Shown: piece by piece, positions 50,161 through 59,120 of the stretch | How the letters are laid out: each line of letters opens with the position of its first letter | How positions within the stretch are numbered: the stretch's first letter is position 1 | NCBI RefSeq assembly: GCF_007567505.1 | Contig: NZ_CP041783.1 | Location: 4,464,001-4,528,000, forward strand | Source of the DNA: Shewanella donghaensis | GTDB lineage: Bacteria; Pseudomonadota; Gammaproteobacteria; Enterobacterales; Shewanellaceae | Direction: 5' to 3' | Length of the DNA stretch: 64,000 bases | Program-made: the position numbers and the translations under genes | Notes under the pieces: model-generated | What the model was told of the DNA's origin: nothing | What the model saw: the letters and a program-made list of their open reading frames with translations, nothing else | The model's database searches: none

Positions 50161-50985
50161 TTAGTGCCAATTAATCGGGTCTAATTGGTAAAACTGGCTC
50201 AGTTCTTTATAAAGCAAATTGTGCTGTTGGTAAAATTCTACAGGCTTTTCAAAGAAAGTCTCACTTATCACGGCAAAAAATTCAGCAGGATTGGTAGCGC
50301 CATAATAGTTAAATAATGAAGGTAAATGTTGCTGGGCGCAATATTGTAATGACTCGAACTCACGACCTAGTGTGGTTGACCATGTTTTATAGTCGGTAAT
50401 GTCCCTTAGTGTCGGCGCGCCATTGGCATTACCATTTTCTTGGTCTAGCTGATGAGCAAATTCATGAATTACCACATTTTGACCATCGAACGGATCTGCC
50501 GCGCCATCTAGGGTGCTTTTCCAAGATAGGATTATTTTACCATTGCCCCAAGATTCACCTAACAACACATTGTGTTTCGTTGATGCCACACCGGCAAAGT
50601 CGGTATTATTTTTTTGCACGATAAAGGCGTATGGATAGACCAGAATTTGTTTTAACTTAGGATAAAAGTCGGTTTTACGATTAAGCAATAATAAACAAGC
50701 TTGGGCAGCAATGGTGACTTTTACTTCATCGGTAATCTCAAAGCCATCACAGCCGACAAACTGTTTCTCATCGATAAATACTTGAATATGGTTTTTAAGT
50801 TGCAGCTGCAAGTCAGTAGGAAGAGCTTTAAAGTAAGGAATACGGTACTTAAGTATTTTACGCCATGCTTTAGGGAAAGGCGTTGCAGTCACACTTTGTC
50901 GGCGTTTTGCGGTACGTTGTGGCTTAGTCACGATATATACGATGGCGATTACTGCGATTGCTACCAGTAAAAATACTGCAAACAT
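50161..50985 (-). CDS. mtfA: MtfA-like zinc peptidase
   Basis: A 274-residue protein of peptidase family M90. The zinc motif HEFAHQLDQENGNANG gives HExxH-like ligands with the conserved spacing, and NPAEFFAVISETFFEKP provides the third ligand region. In E. coli MtfA binds the repressor Mlc and so affects glucose PTS genes. Here an N-terminal hydrophobic segment (FAVFLLVAIAVIAIVYIV) would anchor it in the membrane, which E. coli MtfA lacks. AGGAAAGG precedes the ATG. Mlc regulation is not assured outside enterics. Confidence 0.85.
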   Translation of the reverse strand: MFAVFLLVAIAVIAIVYIVTKPQRTAKRRQSVTATPFPKAWRKILKYRIPYFKALPTDLQLQLKNHIQVFIDEKQFVGCDGFEITDEVKVTIAAQACLLLLNRKTDFYPKLKQILVYPYAFIVQKNNTDFAGVASTKHNVLLGESWGNGKIILSWKSTLDGAADPFDGQNVVIHEFAHQLDQENGNANGAPTLRDITDYKTWSTTLGREFESLQYCAQQHLPSLFNYYGATNPAEFFAVISETFFEKPVEFYQQHNLLYKELSQFYQLDPINWH

Positions 50986-51067
50986 TAGCCTTTCCTAGTC
51001 AATATTAGATAGTCATTATGTTATTGGGTAAGAATAAGCCAAATTCAAGTGCTGATATTTTTTGAAA

Positions 51068-51104
51068 TAAAAAAACTGGCAAACAACTTTCGTTGCTGCC
51101 AGTA
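51068..51104 (-). terminator. Terminator of the parA/RHH pair
   Basis: Read on the minus strand, ACTGGCAGCAACG and GTTGTTTGCCAGT form an interrupted hairpin followed by a run of T. It lies 30 bp after the stop of the RHH gene. Confidence 0.75.
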
Positions 51105-51136
51105 AAGAGGGGGAGTCTAAATATTATTATTGAGAG

Positions 51137-51535
51137 TTATCTTACTTTTATCCTTTGTTCTATGTACTGTTGCTCTTGTTGTGACAATGAAAAATGTTGC
51201 TTAATAAGTATACGAATGAGTTTTGATTTAGCTATCTCGCTACTTTCGCTCAATTGGGTTAATTGCTCTATCGCGGCTTCGCTTAAGGTAAATGTTGAGC
51301 GTCTAAATGGTTTTGGCTTCTCATTTAAAGGTTCATTCGCTTCAGCTGGTTTTTGCAATTCAAACAGTTGTTGCATCGCTTGTTGATTGGAACCAAGATG
51401 CTCACAATCACTTAAACGCTGTGGTTTACCCATGGCATAGTGATTTGCAGCTTCAATAAAATCATCCACTGTCATTTGAGGCGAAAAATTAGCGCTACAT
51501 GGCGTAACGTTTTTCTTCAGGTCGGCTAGCCCCAT
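51137..51535 (-). CDS. Ribbon-helix-helix partner of ParA
   Basis: A 132-residue protein. The C-terminal half, RRSTFTLSEAAIEQLTQLSESSEIAKSKLIRILIKQHF, reads as a ribbon-helix-helix DNA-binding domain; the N-terminal half (MGLADLKKNV, then MTVDDFIEAANHYAMGKPQ) is unassigned and may contact ParA. AAGGGGG precedes the ATG. It overlaps parA by 41 bases. Such small DNA-binding proteins act as centromere-binding partners of type Ib ParA ATPases. No family name is certain. Confidence 0.65.
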   Translation of the reverse strand: MGLADLKKNVTPCSANFSPQMTVDDFIEAANHYAMGKPQRLSDCEHLGSNQQAMQQLFELQKPAEANEPLNEKPKPFRRSTFTLSEAAIEQLTQLSESSEIAKSKLIRILIKQHFSLSQQEQQYIEQRIKVR

Positions 51536-52241
51536 GATTCCCCCTTAATGATGTGACATTGGCAGTATCATGTCGTTGTTGAATTATTTGTTGGGCACTT
51601 TCTACTTCGAGTAATTCACAGGCAATGTTACGAATTTCGTTTGCTGCTTTACCTGAAGGGTCTATTTCGATGACTGACAAGCCTGATTCTTCACTGTCAT
51701 CATAGATATTACGGCTGTATGTAATCGATTCTAGGACGTTAATGTCATAGGTTTTGCAGACATCTTTAGCTTCAATAATTCTACTGGCTTGGTTAGGCAG
51801 GCTAGGGCATTGGGTTACAACAAATGAGGCTTTCATTTTGGGATTAATCATTTTACAGGTAGCGACAATATCATCCATGTGGCTCACTGTTTTTAAATCT
51901 CTGCGTTTAGGTCTTAGTGGCATCAATGCATGGGATGCTACTGACAGCGTTGCCCGTAAAGCGAGGTTGTCTTGGCCACCGCAATCGACAATCACATAGT
52001 CATAATGTTGTTCCAGACTGAGCAAGTCGTTACGGATTTTTCCGTATAACTGGACGCAGTTAATGGCAGGTAAATCAGGATTATTATTGCGTGCCTGGAT
52101 CCAATCCGATGACGTTCTTTGTGGATCGCAATCAACCATAATTATACTGGCGTTTGCTTCTTTTGCGAGAAACACCGCTATATTCTGGGCTAAACAGCTT
52201 TTGCCGCTCCCCCCTTTTTCGCCACCGACTAAGATAATCAT
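51495..52241 (-). CDS. ParA-family ATPase (orphan)
   Basis: A 248-residue MinD/ParA ATPase. The deviant Walker A is GGEKGGSGKSCLAQN, with the signature lysine, and Walker A' and B regions appear as IIMVDCDPQRTSSDW and DYVIVDCGGQDN. It lacks the N-terminal helix-turn-helix of large ParAs, so it is the short (type Ib or plasmid-like) form. It overlaps an RHH gene by 41 bases and is not beside gidAB/parB, so it is not the chromosome-partition ParA. A palindrome TGTTGCATGCAACA lies 36 bp upstream and is a likely operator or centromere site. Confidence 0.87.
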   Translation of the reverse strand: MIILVGGEKGGSGKSCLAQNIAVFLAKEANASIIMVDCDPQRTSSDWIQARNNNPDLPAINCVQLYGKIRNDLLSLEQHYDYVIVDCGGQDNLALRATLSVASHALMPLRPKRRDLKTVSHMDDIVATCKMINPKMKASFVVTQCPSLPNQASRIIEAKDVCKTYDINVLESITYSRNIYDDSEESGLSVIEIDPSGKAANEIRNIACELLEVESAQQIIQQRHDTANVTSLRGNHGASRPEEKRYAM

Positions 52242-52631
52242 GAAAACATCCCCTGATAATTCAGATTTAAACGGACTGTTGCATGCAACACCTTACGTTA
52301 TTGTTATTAACTTTATGTCGACTTATGTAACGCGTCAATAACCTATAAATTGACGATATGTACAGCTTTGACGAGACATTTTATTTTGACAATAATGGGT
52401 TAAACGGCAGCTTTTTGACTAGTTTGAAATAGTGCTGATAAAAGAAAACCTTTAGTAACTATTTTAGTTACTTATTAAAGGTTGGGGTTACTTGAGGCCA
52501 TTTAAAGATCAAGCCTCTTGCTCGGGAAAGCGATTAGTCATAACAAGAATCAGCTTTTTATTTAATTTATATTCCAAAATGTTATATTTGATTTGGACAA
52601 CAAATAGTGATTTTAGAGAAGATTTTATCCA
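52242..52631. promoter_or_regulatory. Upstream region of the parA operon
   Basis: This 390-bp gap has no gene. TGTTGCATGCAACA (52277-52290) is a perfect 14-bp palindrome just upstream of parA. Further away at 52447-52483 two nested inverted repeats, AACCTTT/AAAGGTT and AGTAACT/AGTTACT, form a hairpin with a four-base bulge. They may bind the RHH protein. Confidence 0.5.
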
Positions 52632-52844
52632 ATGAATGAACAATTATTACTGGAAGCGGTAAATCAAACCATGCCTTTTGGAAAGTATGCAGGCCGAAAA
52701 CTGTTGGAATTACCGGAACCCTATTTAGTGTGGTTTCACAGTAAAGGATTCCCAGAGGGCAAACTTGGGGAGCAAATGGCACTGATGTATGAAGTGAAAT
52801 TAAACGGTTTAGAAGAGATGTTGCAACCGCTTTTGAAGAAATAA
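52632..52844 (+). CDS. DUF3820 family small protein
   Basis: A 70-residue cytosolic protein. MPFGKYAGRKLLELPEPYLVWFHSKGFPEGKLGEQMALMYEVKLNGL is the full DUF3820 signature; the family has been labelled putative quorum-sensing-regulated virulence factor, without a known biochemical role. It stands alone on the plus strand. Confidence 0.9.
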   Translation: MNEQLLLEAVNQTMPFGKYAGRKLLELPEPYLVWFHSKGFPEGKLGEQMALMYEVKLNGLEEMLQPLLKK

Positions 52845-52917
52845 CATCCTGAGTATATCTGATTCTTGGTAAAGTATGGCTAATCAAAATCAAAACTAAA
52901 GCTAGTTTAAACCTAAG

Positions 52918-53454
52918 CTAGTTGAGTGGCTTAACCAAATAAAAACTATTAATGACTTGTTGTTTGGTCATTTGGTAGCTGGGTTGTATCAGTGTAAAAC
53001 CTTGCTTAAGGAAAAATCCTTTAGATAAGTATGAAGCGTCAACACTAAGTTCTCTATATCCTTGTTTAAGTACCCAGTGCTCTAAGGTCGCATAGAGAGC
53101 GATGCCGACGCCTTGTCTTTGATAATCAGGCGCAATATATAAACTGTCTATATATCCTCTGGTATTAAACTGAGTCTCAACATTAATCACCCCAATGACC
53201 AAAGGTTGTTTTGTGCTGGAGTCGTTATTGCTGGTAAATAATTTATTGGTATCGACCATTAACCAACTTTGACTTCGTTGTAATCTATATTGCCAATGTT
53301 TCTCAGAGCGTGGTGCAGTTGACCAGGCGGTTAGTTGAGCTTGCTTGTATCTCGGATGTGAAATGGTTCTAACACTTTGATGAACTAGCAGACTCACCTG
53401 TTTAGCCAGTGTTGAGTCGAATGGGATAATTGAGTATTGAGTGGTTTGAGTCAT
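52918..53454 (-). CDS. GNAT family acetyltransferase
   Basis: A 178-residue GNAT protein. The acetyl-CoA-binding motif A is IDSLYIAPDYQRQGVGIALYATLEHW, followed by LSVDASYLSKGFFLKQGF. Substrate is unknown. The ribosome site before its ATG is weak. It is convergent with DUF3820. Confidence 0.85.
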   Translation of the reverse strand: MTQTTQYSIIPFDSTLAKQVSLLVHQSVRTISHPRYKQAQLTAWSTAPRSEKHWQYRLQRSQSWLMVDTNKLFTSNNDSSTKQPLVIGVINVETQFNTRGYIDSLYIAPDYQRQGVGIALYATLEHWVLKQGYRELSVDASYLSKGFFLKQGFTLIQPSYQMTKQQVINSFYLVKPLN

Positions 53455-53529
53455 GTTTACTTAAATTAAGATAAAAAAATCGGCCAATGATAATTAGCCG
53501 ATTATGCGTTTATTGGTTGCTAAAGAGAG

Positions 53530-53832
53530 TTATTTTTTATCGATTTTGCCAACAAATAATAATTCATCAAAAGTTTTGTTCAGTGTGCTGCTGGTAAAGT
53601 CCTGCATCCACATTTGCTCTGACATGCTAACAGTATCGCCTTTAGCAACTTCTACTTGAGGTCCTGCAGCCCAGAATGTTTTGTCTTCTGCTTTAACTTG
53701 AATATAGGTGTAGCCGCCGCTGTTCATTGTTTCAAGAACTTCGCCTTGATGCATAATACCTGCAGCCCATGCTGAAGATACGCCTAATGCTAGTGTTGCT
53801 GCTGCAGCTAATTTAATCAGTTTTGCTTTCAT
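53530..53832 (-). CDS. Small periplasmic NrfJ-like protein
   Basis: A 100-residue protein with a clear signal peptide (cleavage after SAWA, residue 23). The mature part, GIMHQGEVLETMNSGGYTYIQVKAEDKTFWAAGPQVEVAKGDTVSM, resembles a small beta-barrel family annotated NrfJ-related. It is not beside nrfA here. AGGAAAC precedes the ATG. The family name is given with moderate confidence and no activity is known. Confidence 0.65.
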   Translation of the reverse strand: MKAKLIKLAAAATLALGVSSAWAAGIMHQGEVLETMNSGGYTYIQVKAEDKTFWAAGPQVEVAKGDTVSMSEQMWMQDFTSSTLNKTFDELLFVGKIDKK

Positions 53833-53992
53833 GAATATGTTTCCTATTTGATTAGGCTAAATTTTGCAATGATTCAAATCATGAATCTACATAAAGATGC
53901 TTTATTAAATCACGAAGCTTACACAGGGTCTGTGATCCGCTGCAGATTTGTGAATACAACATTAGCATAACCGATAATTTTTTTAGCAAATA

Positions 53993-55756
53993 TTATCGGT
54001 GGCTAATGTAATACACATTGGGTTGTAATGGGTTCTCAATCAAGTTGCTATGTTGGCTAACAAAATCAACAAAGGCTTCTGGTAAGGTCATTGTTTGCAT
54101 ATCTTGTTGCCAATGTGCTTTTAGTAGAGCGTCGTAACCTTCTTTACCTGAGGCGGTATAAGCTGAAGATACCCCGATATAGAGCTTTTCAGGATCAATC
54201 AGCGACCATTGACCAGCGTGGGATTCTTCAATAGCGGTGATGCGTTGATTGATAGGTAAGGTTCCATCGTAGTAATACCTTATGCCATAAGCATAGGGGA
54301 AACTCCCTGCCCCTGTTCCTATTATGCCGTTATTGGTTGCGGAATTTATCGAAGACTCTAAAACCTCATATAAGAACTTACCTTGAATTTGGTATTTCAC
54401 TAGCGGCAGCTCAAAAGGCAGAATGCGTCCTAGTACATCAGCCACAGACAATTGCCCTTTACTAAGGGACTGCCTAACCCCGCCGGCATTATGTAATGCA
54501 AAATCTAATTCAGGTTCTGAGGTTTTAGTGGCTTTGTACATACTTCGACATACCCAAGGAGCGATTTCACTGCCATGGGGGAAATCTTTACTTGGCAGGC
54601 GTGTATGAATAAAATCTCTAGGAATATGTCCTAGCACTTGTTCTTCTAATGCCGTTAATGCTGGGCGATATTGGCTCATTATGGTTTGATGAACAGCATC
54701 GCAAAATTGTCCATCACGTATTGATGGGTGTGCTTTTAACTTGGCAATAATAGCATTAGCTTGCGCGGTTGATGGTAGAGCTTCAACTTCATCTTTAGCA
54801 ATTACTTTGCCTTTATTATTAAATGAGATGCTAATTTCATCATCTATCATAAAGTAGTTATCACCACTAATTGATGTGCAAACGCCAGTATCATCGAAAG
54901 TCATTTCAGCAAGACCGAATACTTCGGCATACTTACTCGCATGGATAATAGGTGTGCCATTAACCCTTTCTGCATAAGCGGTATGACTCAAGCCTAAATC
55001 GTCAAAACTGCCTTGTAAAGTGTGAGAGTGACCGCCAACAATGACACTTATGCCATTCACTTTTTCTGCCAGTTCTTTGTCTTGATCATAACCAAGGTGG
55101 CTCAACACAATAATGTGCTTTATGCCTTGTTGATGCAGTTGCTTAATCGTGTTGTCTGTTGTTTCAATAGCATTAATAAAATGGGTATCAGGATCTGGTC
55201 GCGCGATAAGTGCCATTTGATCTAGGGTGATTCCAATGATGGCTATTTGAGTATCATGAAAGGGCTTAATCAGCACTTTGGCACAGTTTGTATCGTTGTC
55301 GTAGTCATACAACATTGGATGGTTACTGAGGCGGCCTTCTTTTTCGGTGAGCTCTTGACTAAGATCCATATTGCCAGCTAAAACTGGAAATTCGATGCGG
55401 TTTAAAAAGGCTAAAACAGGGCTGTTGCCAGCATCTATTTCATGGTTACCGAGCACCATAGCATCTGGTTTTAGCATATTTAATAAGTGAGCATTGGCAG
55501 AACCCTTAAACTCCCGAAAATATAGTGTTCCCTGGAAACTATCGCCGCCATGTAAAAAAAGAAATGCGTCTTTATCTTGTTTTGCTTGATGCCTTGCCGC
55601 TTCGATTTGATGGCTTAAGCGGGCATAGCCACCCGTTGAGGTCGCGGCTGTATATGTTTGATTTTCGTTCGTTAGCGTAAACTTAATCGCACTTGGCTCA
55701 AAATTAGAATGCGTGTCGTTGATATGAGCAAGGGTTAGGCGGTAATTATTTGACAT
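53993..55756 (-). CDS. 5'-nucleotidase/UshA-like metallophosphatase without signal peptide
   Basis: A 587-residue two-domain phosphatase. The metallophosphoesterase domain has HINDTHSNFE, GGDSFQGT, VLGNHEIDAGN and VVGGHSHTLQG; the 5'-nucleotidase C-terminal domain has NAGGVRQSLSKGQLSVADVLGRILPF and GAGSFPYAYGIRYYYDG. Relatives such as UshA are periplasmic, but this one begins directly with SNNYRLTLAHINDTH and has AGAGGAAAC before its ATG, so no signal peptide is encoded. It may act in the cytosol on nucleotides or NAD-like compounds. Confidence 0.85.
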   Translation of the reverse strand: MSNNYRLTLAHINDTHSNFEPSAIKFTLTNENQTYTAATSTGGYARLSHQIEAARHQAKQDKDAFLFLHGGDSFQGTLYFREFKGSANAHLLNMLKPDAMVLGNHEIDAGNSPVLAFLNRIEFPVLAGNMDLSQELTEKEGRLSNHPMLYDYDNDTNCAKVLIKPFHDTQIAIIGITLDQMALIARPDPDTHFINAIETTDNTIKQLHQQGIKHIIVLSHLGYDQDKELAEKVNGISVIVGGHSHTLQGSFDDLGLSHTAYAERVNGTPIIHASKYAEVFGLAEMTFDDTGVCTSISGDNYFMIDDEISISFNNKGKVIAKDEVEALPSTAQANAIIAKLKAHPSIRDGQFCDAVHQTIMSQYRPALTALEEQVLGHIPRDFIHTRLPSKDFPHGSEIAPWVCRSMYKATKTSEPELDFALHNAGGVRQSLSKGQLSVADVLGRILPFELPLVKYQIQGKFLYEVLESSINSATNNGIIGTGAGSFPYAYGIRYYYDGTLPINQRITAIEESHAGQWSLIDPEKLYIGVSSAYTASGKEGYDALLKAHWQQDMQTMTLPEAFVDFVSQHSNLIENPLQPNVYYISHR

Positions 55757-55888
55757 CGTTTCCTCTAACGACAGATAAGACTCAAGGTCTTCATTCTGCG
55801 AGATTTGTGCTTAAGCGAATACTGCAAGCTATAGTGTACTTAAGTTGTTGTTAATATATAGCGTTAAATATTGTTTATATTCAAAGCT

Positions 55889-55913
55889 AAAAAAGGGAGC
55901 TTAGCTCCCTTGT
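55889..55913 (-). terminator. Terminator after the CNNM/CBS gene
   Basis: Stem AGGGAGC/GCTCCCT with a three-base loop, followed on the minus strand by TTTTT. Confidence 0.8.
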
Positions 55914-55941
55914 TTAAATAAGCATTTATGACTAACTGTTG

Positions 55942-57024
55942 TTACTTTGGAGGCGTTTGAATGTGTTTAGTAAACTCGCCGTCATCTGATAAGACAATAC
56001 CTTTATGCTTCATACGTGAACTCCACAATTTACGCGCAAGTTGCTGCATGTCAGTTACAGGATCATTAGAGTCGACAATTTCTAAACCAAGTAACGATTC
56101 AACAATATCTTCTAATGTCACAATGCCTTCGCCCGAACCGTATTCATCAACAATCATGGCGATTTTAGTGTTTCGTTTAATCATCAATTCAAAAATGGGT
56201 AAGATTTTTGCCGTCTCAGGAATAACCAAAAGGTTTTTCTTTAATACACCAATTGATTCTTTGGGCGTATAACGCTCCGCTTGAATAATATTATTGCGAT
56301 TAACATAACCAATAATATTATCAGGATCGTCTTCGTACACCGGAATTCGTGTAAAAGGTTTTGATAAGTACAGTTTTACAAATTCACTTTGTGCAAGGGT
56401 CACTGGTAATTTAAACATGACTGTTCTTGGCGTCATAATCGCTGAAACAGGCATTTCTTTTACTGATAGCATTTGCGTCAAAATCGCAGATTCTTGCTTA
56501 TCGAGTTCGCCAGATTGTCGGCCTATTTCAGCCATCGCACTCATTTCTTGACGAATATACTGACCCTCGTCACCTTTGCCCATTAATTTAGTGACTTTTG
56601 AAGACATCCAAATTAATGGTTTAGTCGCACGTTCCATCCATACCAAAATAAGCGAAACTGGGGCGGCAAGTGCTCGCCAATTGTTTGCACCTATAGTTTT
56701 AGGAATAATTTCAGAGAAGAACAAAATAAGAAACGTAAGCACAGCGGAGAACACGCCTAGCATGTCATCACCAAATACTTTTGCGGCTTGTGCACCAGCA
56801 ACTGCAGCACCCACAGTATGAGCAATGGTGTTTAATGTCAGGATTGAAACCAGTGGTGATTCCACATTTTGTTTCTGTTTATCAAGCCGTTTTGCAGCTT
56901 TAGGGTTAGTTTTTGCTAAGTTGGCAATATAACTAGGTGTGACAGACAGTAGAACCGCTTCAAATACACTACAAAGAAAAGAGATTGTAATGGCGATAAA
57001 TACTATAATGATAAGAGTTATCAT
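55942..57024 (-). CDS. CNNM/DUF21 and CBS domain membrane protein
   Basis: A 360-residue protein of the hemolysin C/CorB family. The N-terminal DUF21 part has about four membrane segments (LIIIVFIAITISFLCSVFEAVLLS, then LTFLILFFSEIIPKTIGAN), followed by two CBS domains (MTPRTVMFKLPV, FTRIPVYEDDPDNIIGYVNRNNI, AMIVDEYGSGEGIVTLEDIVESLLG). It lacks the C-terminal CorC/HlyC domain, so it is shorter than canonical CorB (about 420). Members take part in Mg or Co transport. I use ATG 57024; a TTG at 57117 would add 31 residues. It is divergent from rlmN. Confidence 0.82.
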   Translation of the reverse strand: MITLIIIVFIAITISFLCSVFEAVLLSVTPSYIANLAKTNPKAAKRLDKQKQNVESPLVSILTLNTIAHTVGAAVAGAQAAKVFGDDMLGVFSAVLTFLILFFSEIIPKTIGANNWRALAAPVSLILVWMERATKPLIWMSSKVTKLMGKGDEGQYIRQEMSAMAEIGRQSGELDKQESAILTQMLSVKEMPVSAIMTPRTVMFKLPVTLAQSEFVKLYLSKPFTRIPVYEDDPDNIIGYVNRNNIIQAERYTPKESIGVLKKNLLVIPETAKILPIFELMIKRNTKIAMIVDEYGSGEGIVTLEDIVESLLGLEIVDSNDPVTDMQQLARKLWSSRMKHKGIVLSDDGEFTKHIQTPPK

Positions 57025-57182
57025 AAGGGTGGAATTACACTTCCAAAAGGCAGACCAAAAGTAGTCCAAGGAAATTCTAGCATAGTCTATTAGCTTTGTT
57101 GCTAGTTCTATAGCCAAAATTTGTTAGGATCTGTATAATTCGCCGCCCGCACGTACGTTTTAGGTTTTTGAGGTTACACAGC

Positions 57183-58304
57183 ATGAGTGAAAAAAAGATC
57201 AATTTATTAGATCTTGATCGTAAATCGATGAGAGCGTTATTCGCAGACATGGGCGAAAAACCGTTCCGCGCCGATCAGTTGATGAAATGGCTTTATCACT
57301 TTGGTGTTAATGACTTCGAAGAAATGAACAACATTAACAAAGTATTACGCGGTAAATTAGCCCGTAAATGTGAAATTGTTGCACCAGAAATTGCCAGTTT
57401 TCAAAAGTCAGAAGATGGCACCATTAAGTTCGCTATTAATGTTGGTCAAGGCCAGGAAGTTGAAACGGTTTACATTCCAGAAGAAGACAGAGCGACCTTA
57501 TGTGTATCATCACAAGTTGGCTGTGCACTGGAATGTACTTTCTGTTCAACAGGTCAGCAAGGTTTCAACCGTAATTTAACGGTATCTGAGATCATCGGGC
57601 AAGTTTGGCGCGTATCTGAATTTTTAGGTTTCCATAAAGATACTGGTGACCGTCCTATTACCAACGTTGTGATGATGGGAATGGGAGAGCCGTTATTAAA
57701 TTTAGCCAATGTGATTCCAGCAATGGACATCATGTTAGATGATTTTGGTTTTAGTCTTTCAAAACGTCGTGTCACATTATCTACTTCAGGTGTCGTACCT
57801 GCATTAGACAAGCTAGGTGATGCTATTGATGTTGCGCTAGCTGTAAGTATTCATGCGCCCAATGATGAATTACGTGATGTATTGGTGCCGGTAAACAAAA
57901 AGTATCCTCTAGAAGAGTTCTTAGCAGGTATTCGCCGTTACTTAGAAAAGTCCAATGCAAACCGTGGACGTGTTACAGTGGAATACGTCATGCTTGATCA
58001 TATTAATGATAGTACTGACCAAGCACACGAATTAGCCAAGTTAATGAAAGATACACCGTGTAAAATTAACTTAATTCCATTTAACCCTTATCCAGGTTCT
58101 CCATACGGTCGCTCTTCTAATTCTAGAATTGACCGATTCTCAAAAGTATTAATGGAATATGGCTTAACCGTTATCGTTCGTAAAACCCGTGGTGATGATA
58201 TTGATGCCGCTTGTGGGCAATTAGCGGGTGATATTCGTGACCGAACTAAGCGTTTAGCAAAAAAACAAATGCAACAAAATCAGATTTCGGTCACAATGGA
58301 TTAA
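57183..58304 (+). CDS. rlmN: 23S rRNA/tRNA adenine-C2 methyltransferase RlmN
   Basis: A 373-residue radical-SAM enzyme methylating A2503 of 23S rRNA and A37 of some tRNAs. The iron-sulfur motif is CALECTFCSTG; MGMGEPLLN, RRVTLSTSGVVP and the C-terminal VIVRKTRGDDIDAACGQL, with the second catalytic cysteine, are intact. ATG 57183 follows GAGG; an in-frame TTG 15 bp before it is less likely. It heads the conserved cluster rlmN-pilW-rodZ-ispG-hisS-yfgM-bamB. Confidence 0.97.
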   Translation: MSEKKINLLDLDRKSMRALFADMGEKPFRADQLMKWLYHFGVNDFEEMNNINKVLRGKLARKCEIVAPEIASFQKSEDGTIKFAINVGQGQEVETVYIPEEDRATLCVSSQVGCALECTFCSTGQQGFNRNLTVSEIIGQVWRVSEFLGFHKDTGDRPITNVVMMGMGEPLLNLANVIPAMDIMLDDFGFSLSKRRVTLSTSGVVPALDKLGDAIDVALAVSIHAPNDELRDVLVPVNKKYPLEEFLAGIRRYLEKSNANRGRVTVEYVMLDHINDSTDQAHELAKLMKDTPCKINLIPFNPYPGSPYGRSSNSRIDRFSKVLMEYGLTVIVRKTRGDDIDAACGQLAGDIRDRTKRLAKKQMQQNQISVTMD

Positions 58305-58337
58305 CTCTTTGTTTTATAGATTAATAGGCGTTGTAAT

Positions 58338-59120
58338 ATGCATGGATTGCCAAAGTTTTTAATTGTAGCTACGCTGGCATTGCCTTTAATCGGTTGTGTG
58401 ACAGAACGAACTTATACTGGAACTGATATTCCGGTAGCAGAAAGAACATTAGATAAAGAAGCCGCAGCGAGAGAAAGAATGCAGTTGGGGCTAACTTATT
58501 TAAATCGTGGCAATATCGAACAGGCTAAATTTAACTTAAACCGTGCTGTTGATTATGCGCCGCAGTTAAGTTCAGTTCATACAGCAATGGCATTTTATTA
58601 CCAGACAGTGGGTGATGATGTGCGAACTGAAGAATCTTATCGTAAAGCGATTGATACCAATGATGCTACTGGTGATGCGATGAATAACTTTGGGGTGTTT
58701 TTATGTCAAAAGCAGAAATACCCACAAGCAGAATCGATGTTATTAGCGGCGATTGAAAGTAAAGAATATACTCGCACAGCCTCAAGTTATGAAAATTTGG
58801 GCGTGTGCAGTTTATCAGCAGGAGATGCTGATAAAGCAAAGCAGTACTTTGAAACTGCTTTGCGTTATGATCCAAGAAGACAGTCAACTTTGAAAGAACT
58901 GATTGAACTTGCCATATCAGAAAATGATTATGATACGGCTAAGATCAATTTAGATCGCTTTCATCGAGTGGCACAGCAAACACCTGAGAGCTTAGCATTA
59001 GGTATTAAGATTTCGCACGAGTTGGCGGATGAGGAAGCGGTAAAACGCTACGGAATTACGTTAATTGCCAAATATCCTGCTTCAGAACAAGCAAAAGAAT
59101 ACAGGGCAAATTTGCATTAA
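58338..59120 (+). CDS. pilW: Type IV pilus biogenesis lipoprotein PilW/PilF
   Basis: A 260-residue outer-membrane lipoprotein (lipobox LIGC near residue 20). TPR repeats follow: MQLGLTYLNRGNIEQAKFNLNRAVDYAP, HTAMAFYYQTVGDDVRTEESYRKAI, MNNFGVFLCQKQKYPQAESMLLAAIE and ENLGVCSLSAGDADKAKQYFETALRYDP. It serves assembly and stability of the PilQ secretin. Position between rlmN and rodZ is the standard one. The stop codon directly touches the rodZ start. Confidence 0.93.
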   Translation: MHGLPKFLIVATLALPLIGCVTERTYTGTDIPVAERTLDKEAAARERMQLGLTYLNRGNIEQAKFNLNRAVDYAPQLSSVHTAMAFYYQTVGDDVRTEESYRKAIDTNDATGDAMNNFGVFLCQKQKYPQAESMLLAAIESKEYTRTASSYENLGVCSLSAGDADKAKQYFETALRYDPRRQSTLKELIELAISENDYDTAKINLDRFHRVAQQTPESLALGIKISHELADEEAVKRYGITLIAKYPASEQAKEYRANLH

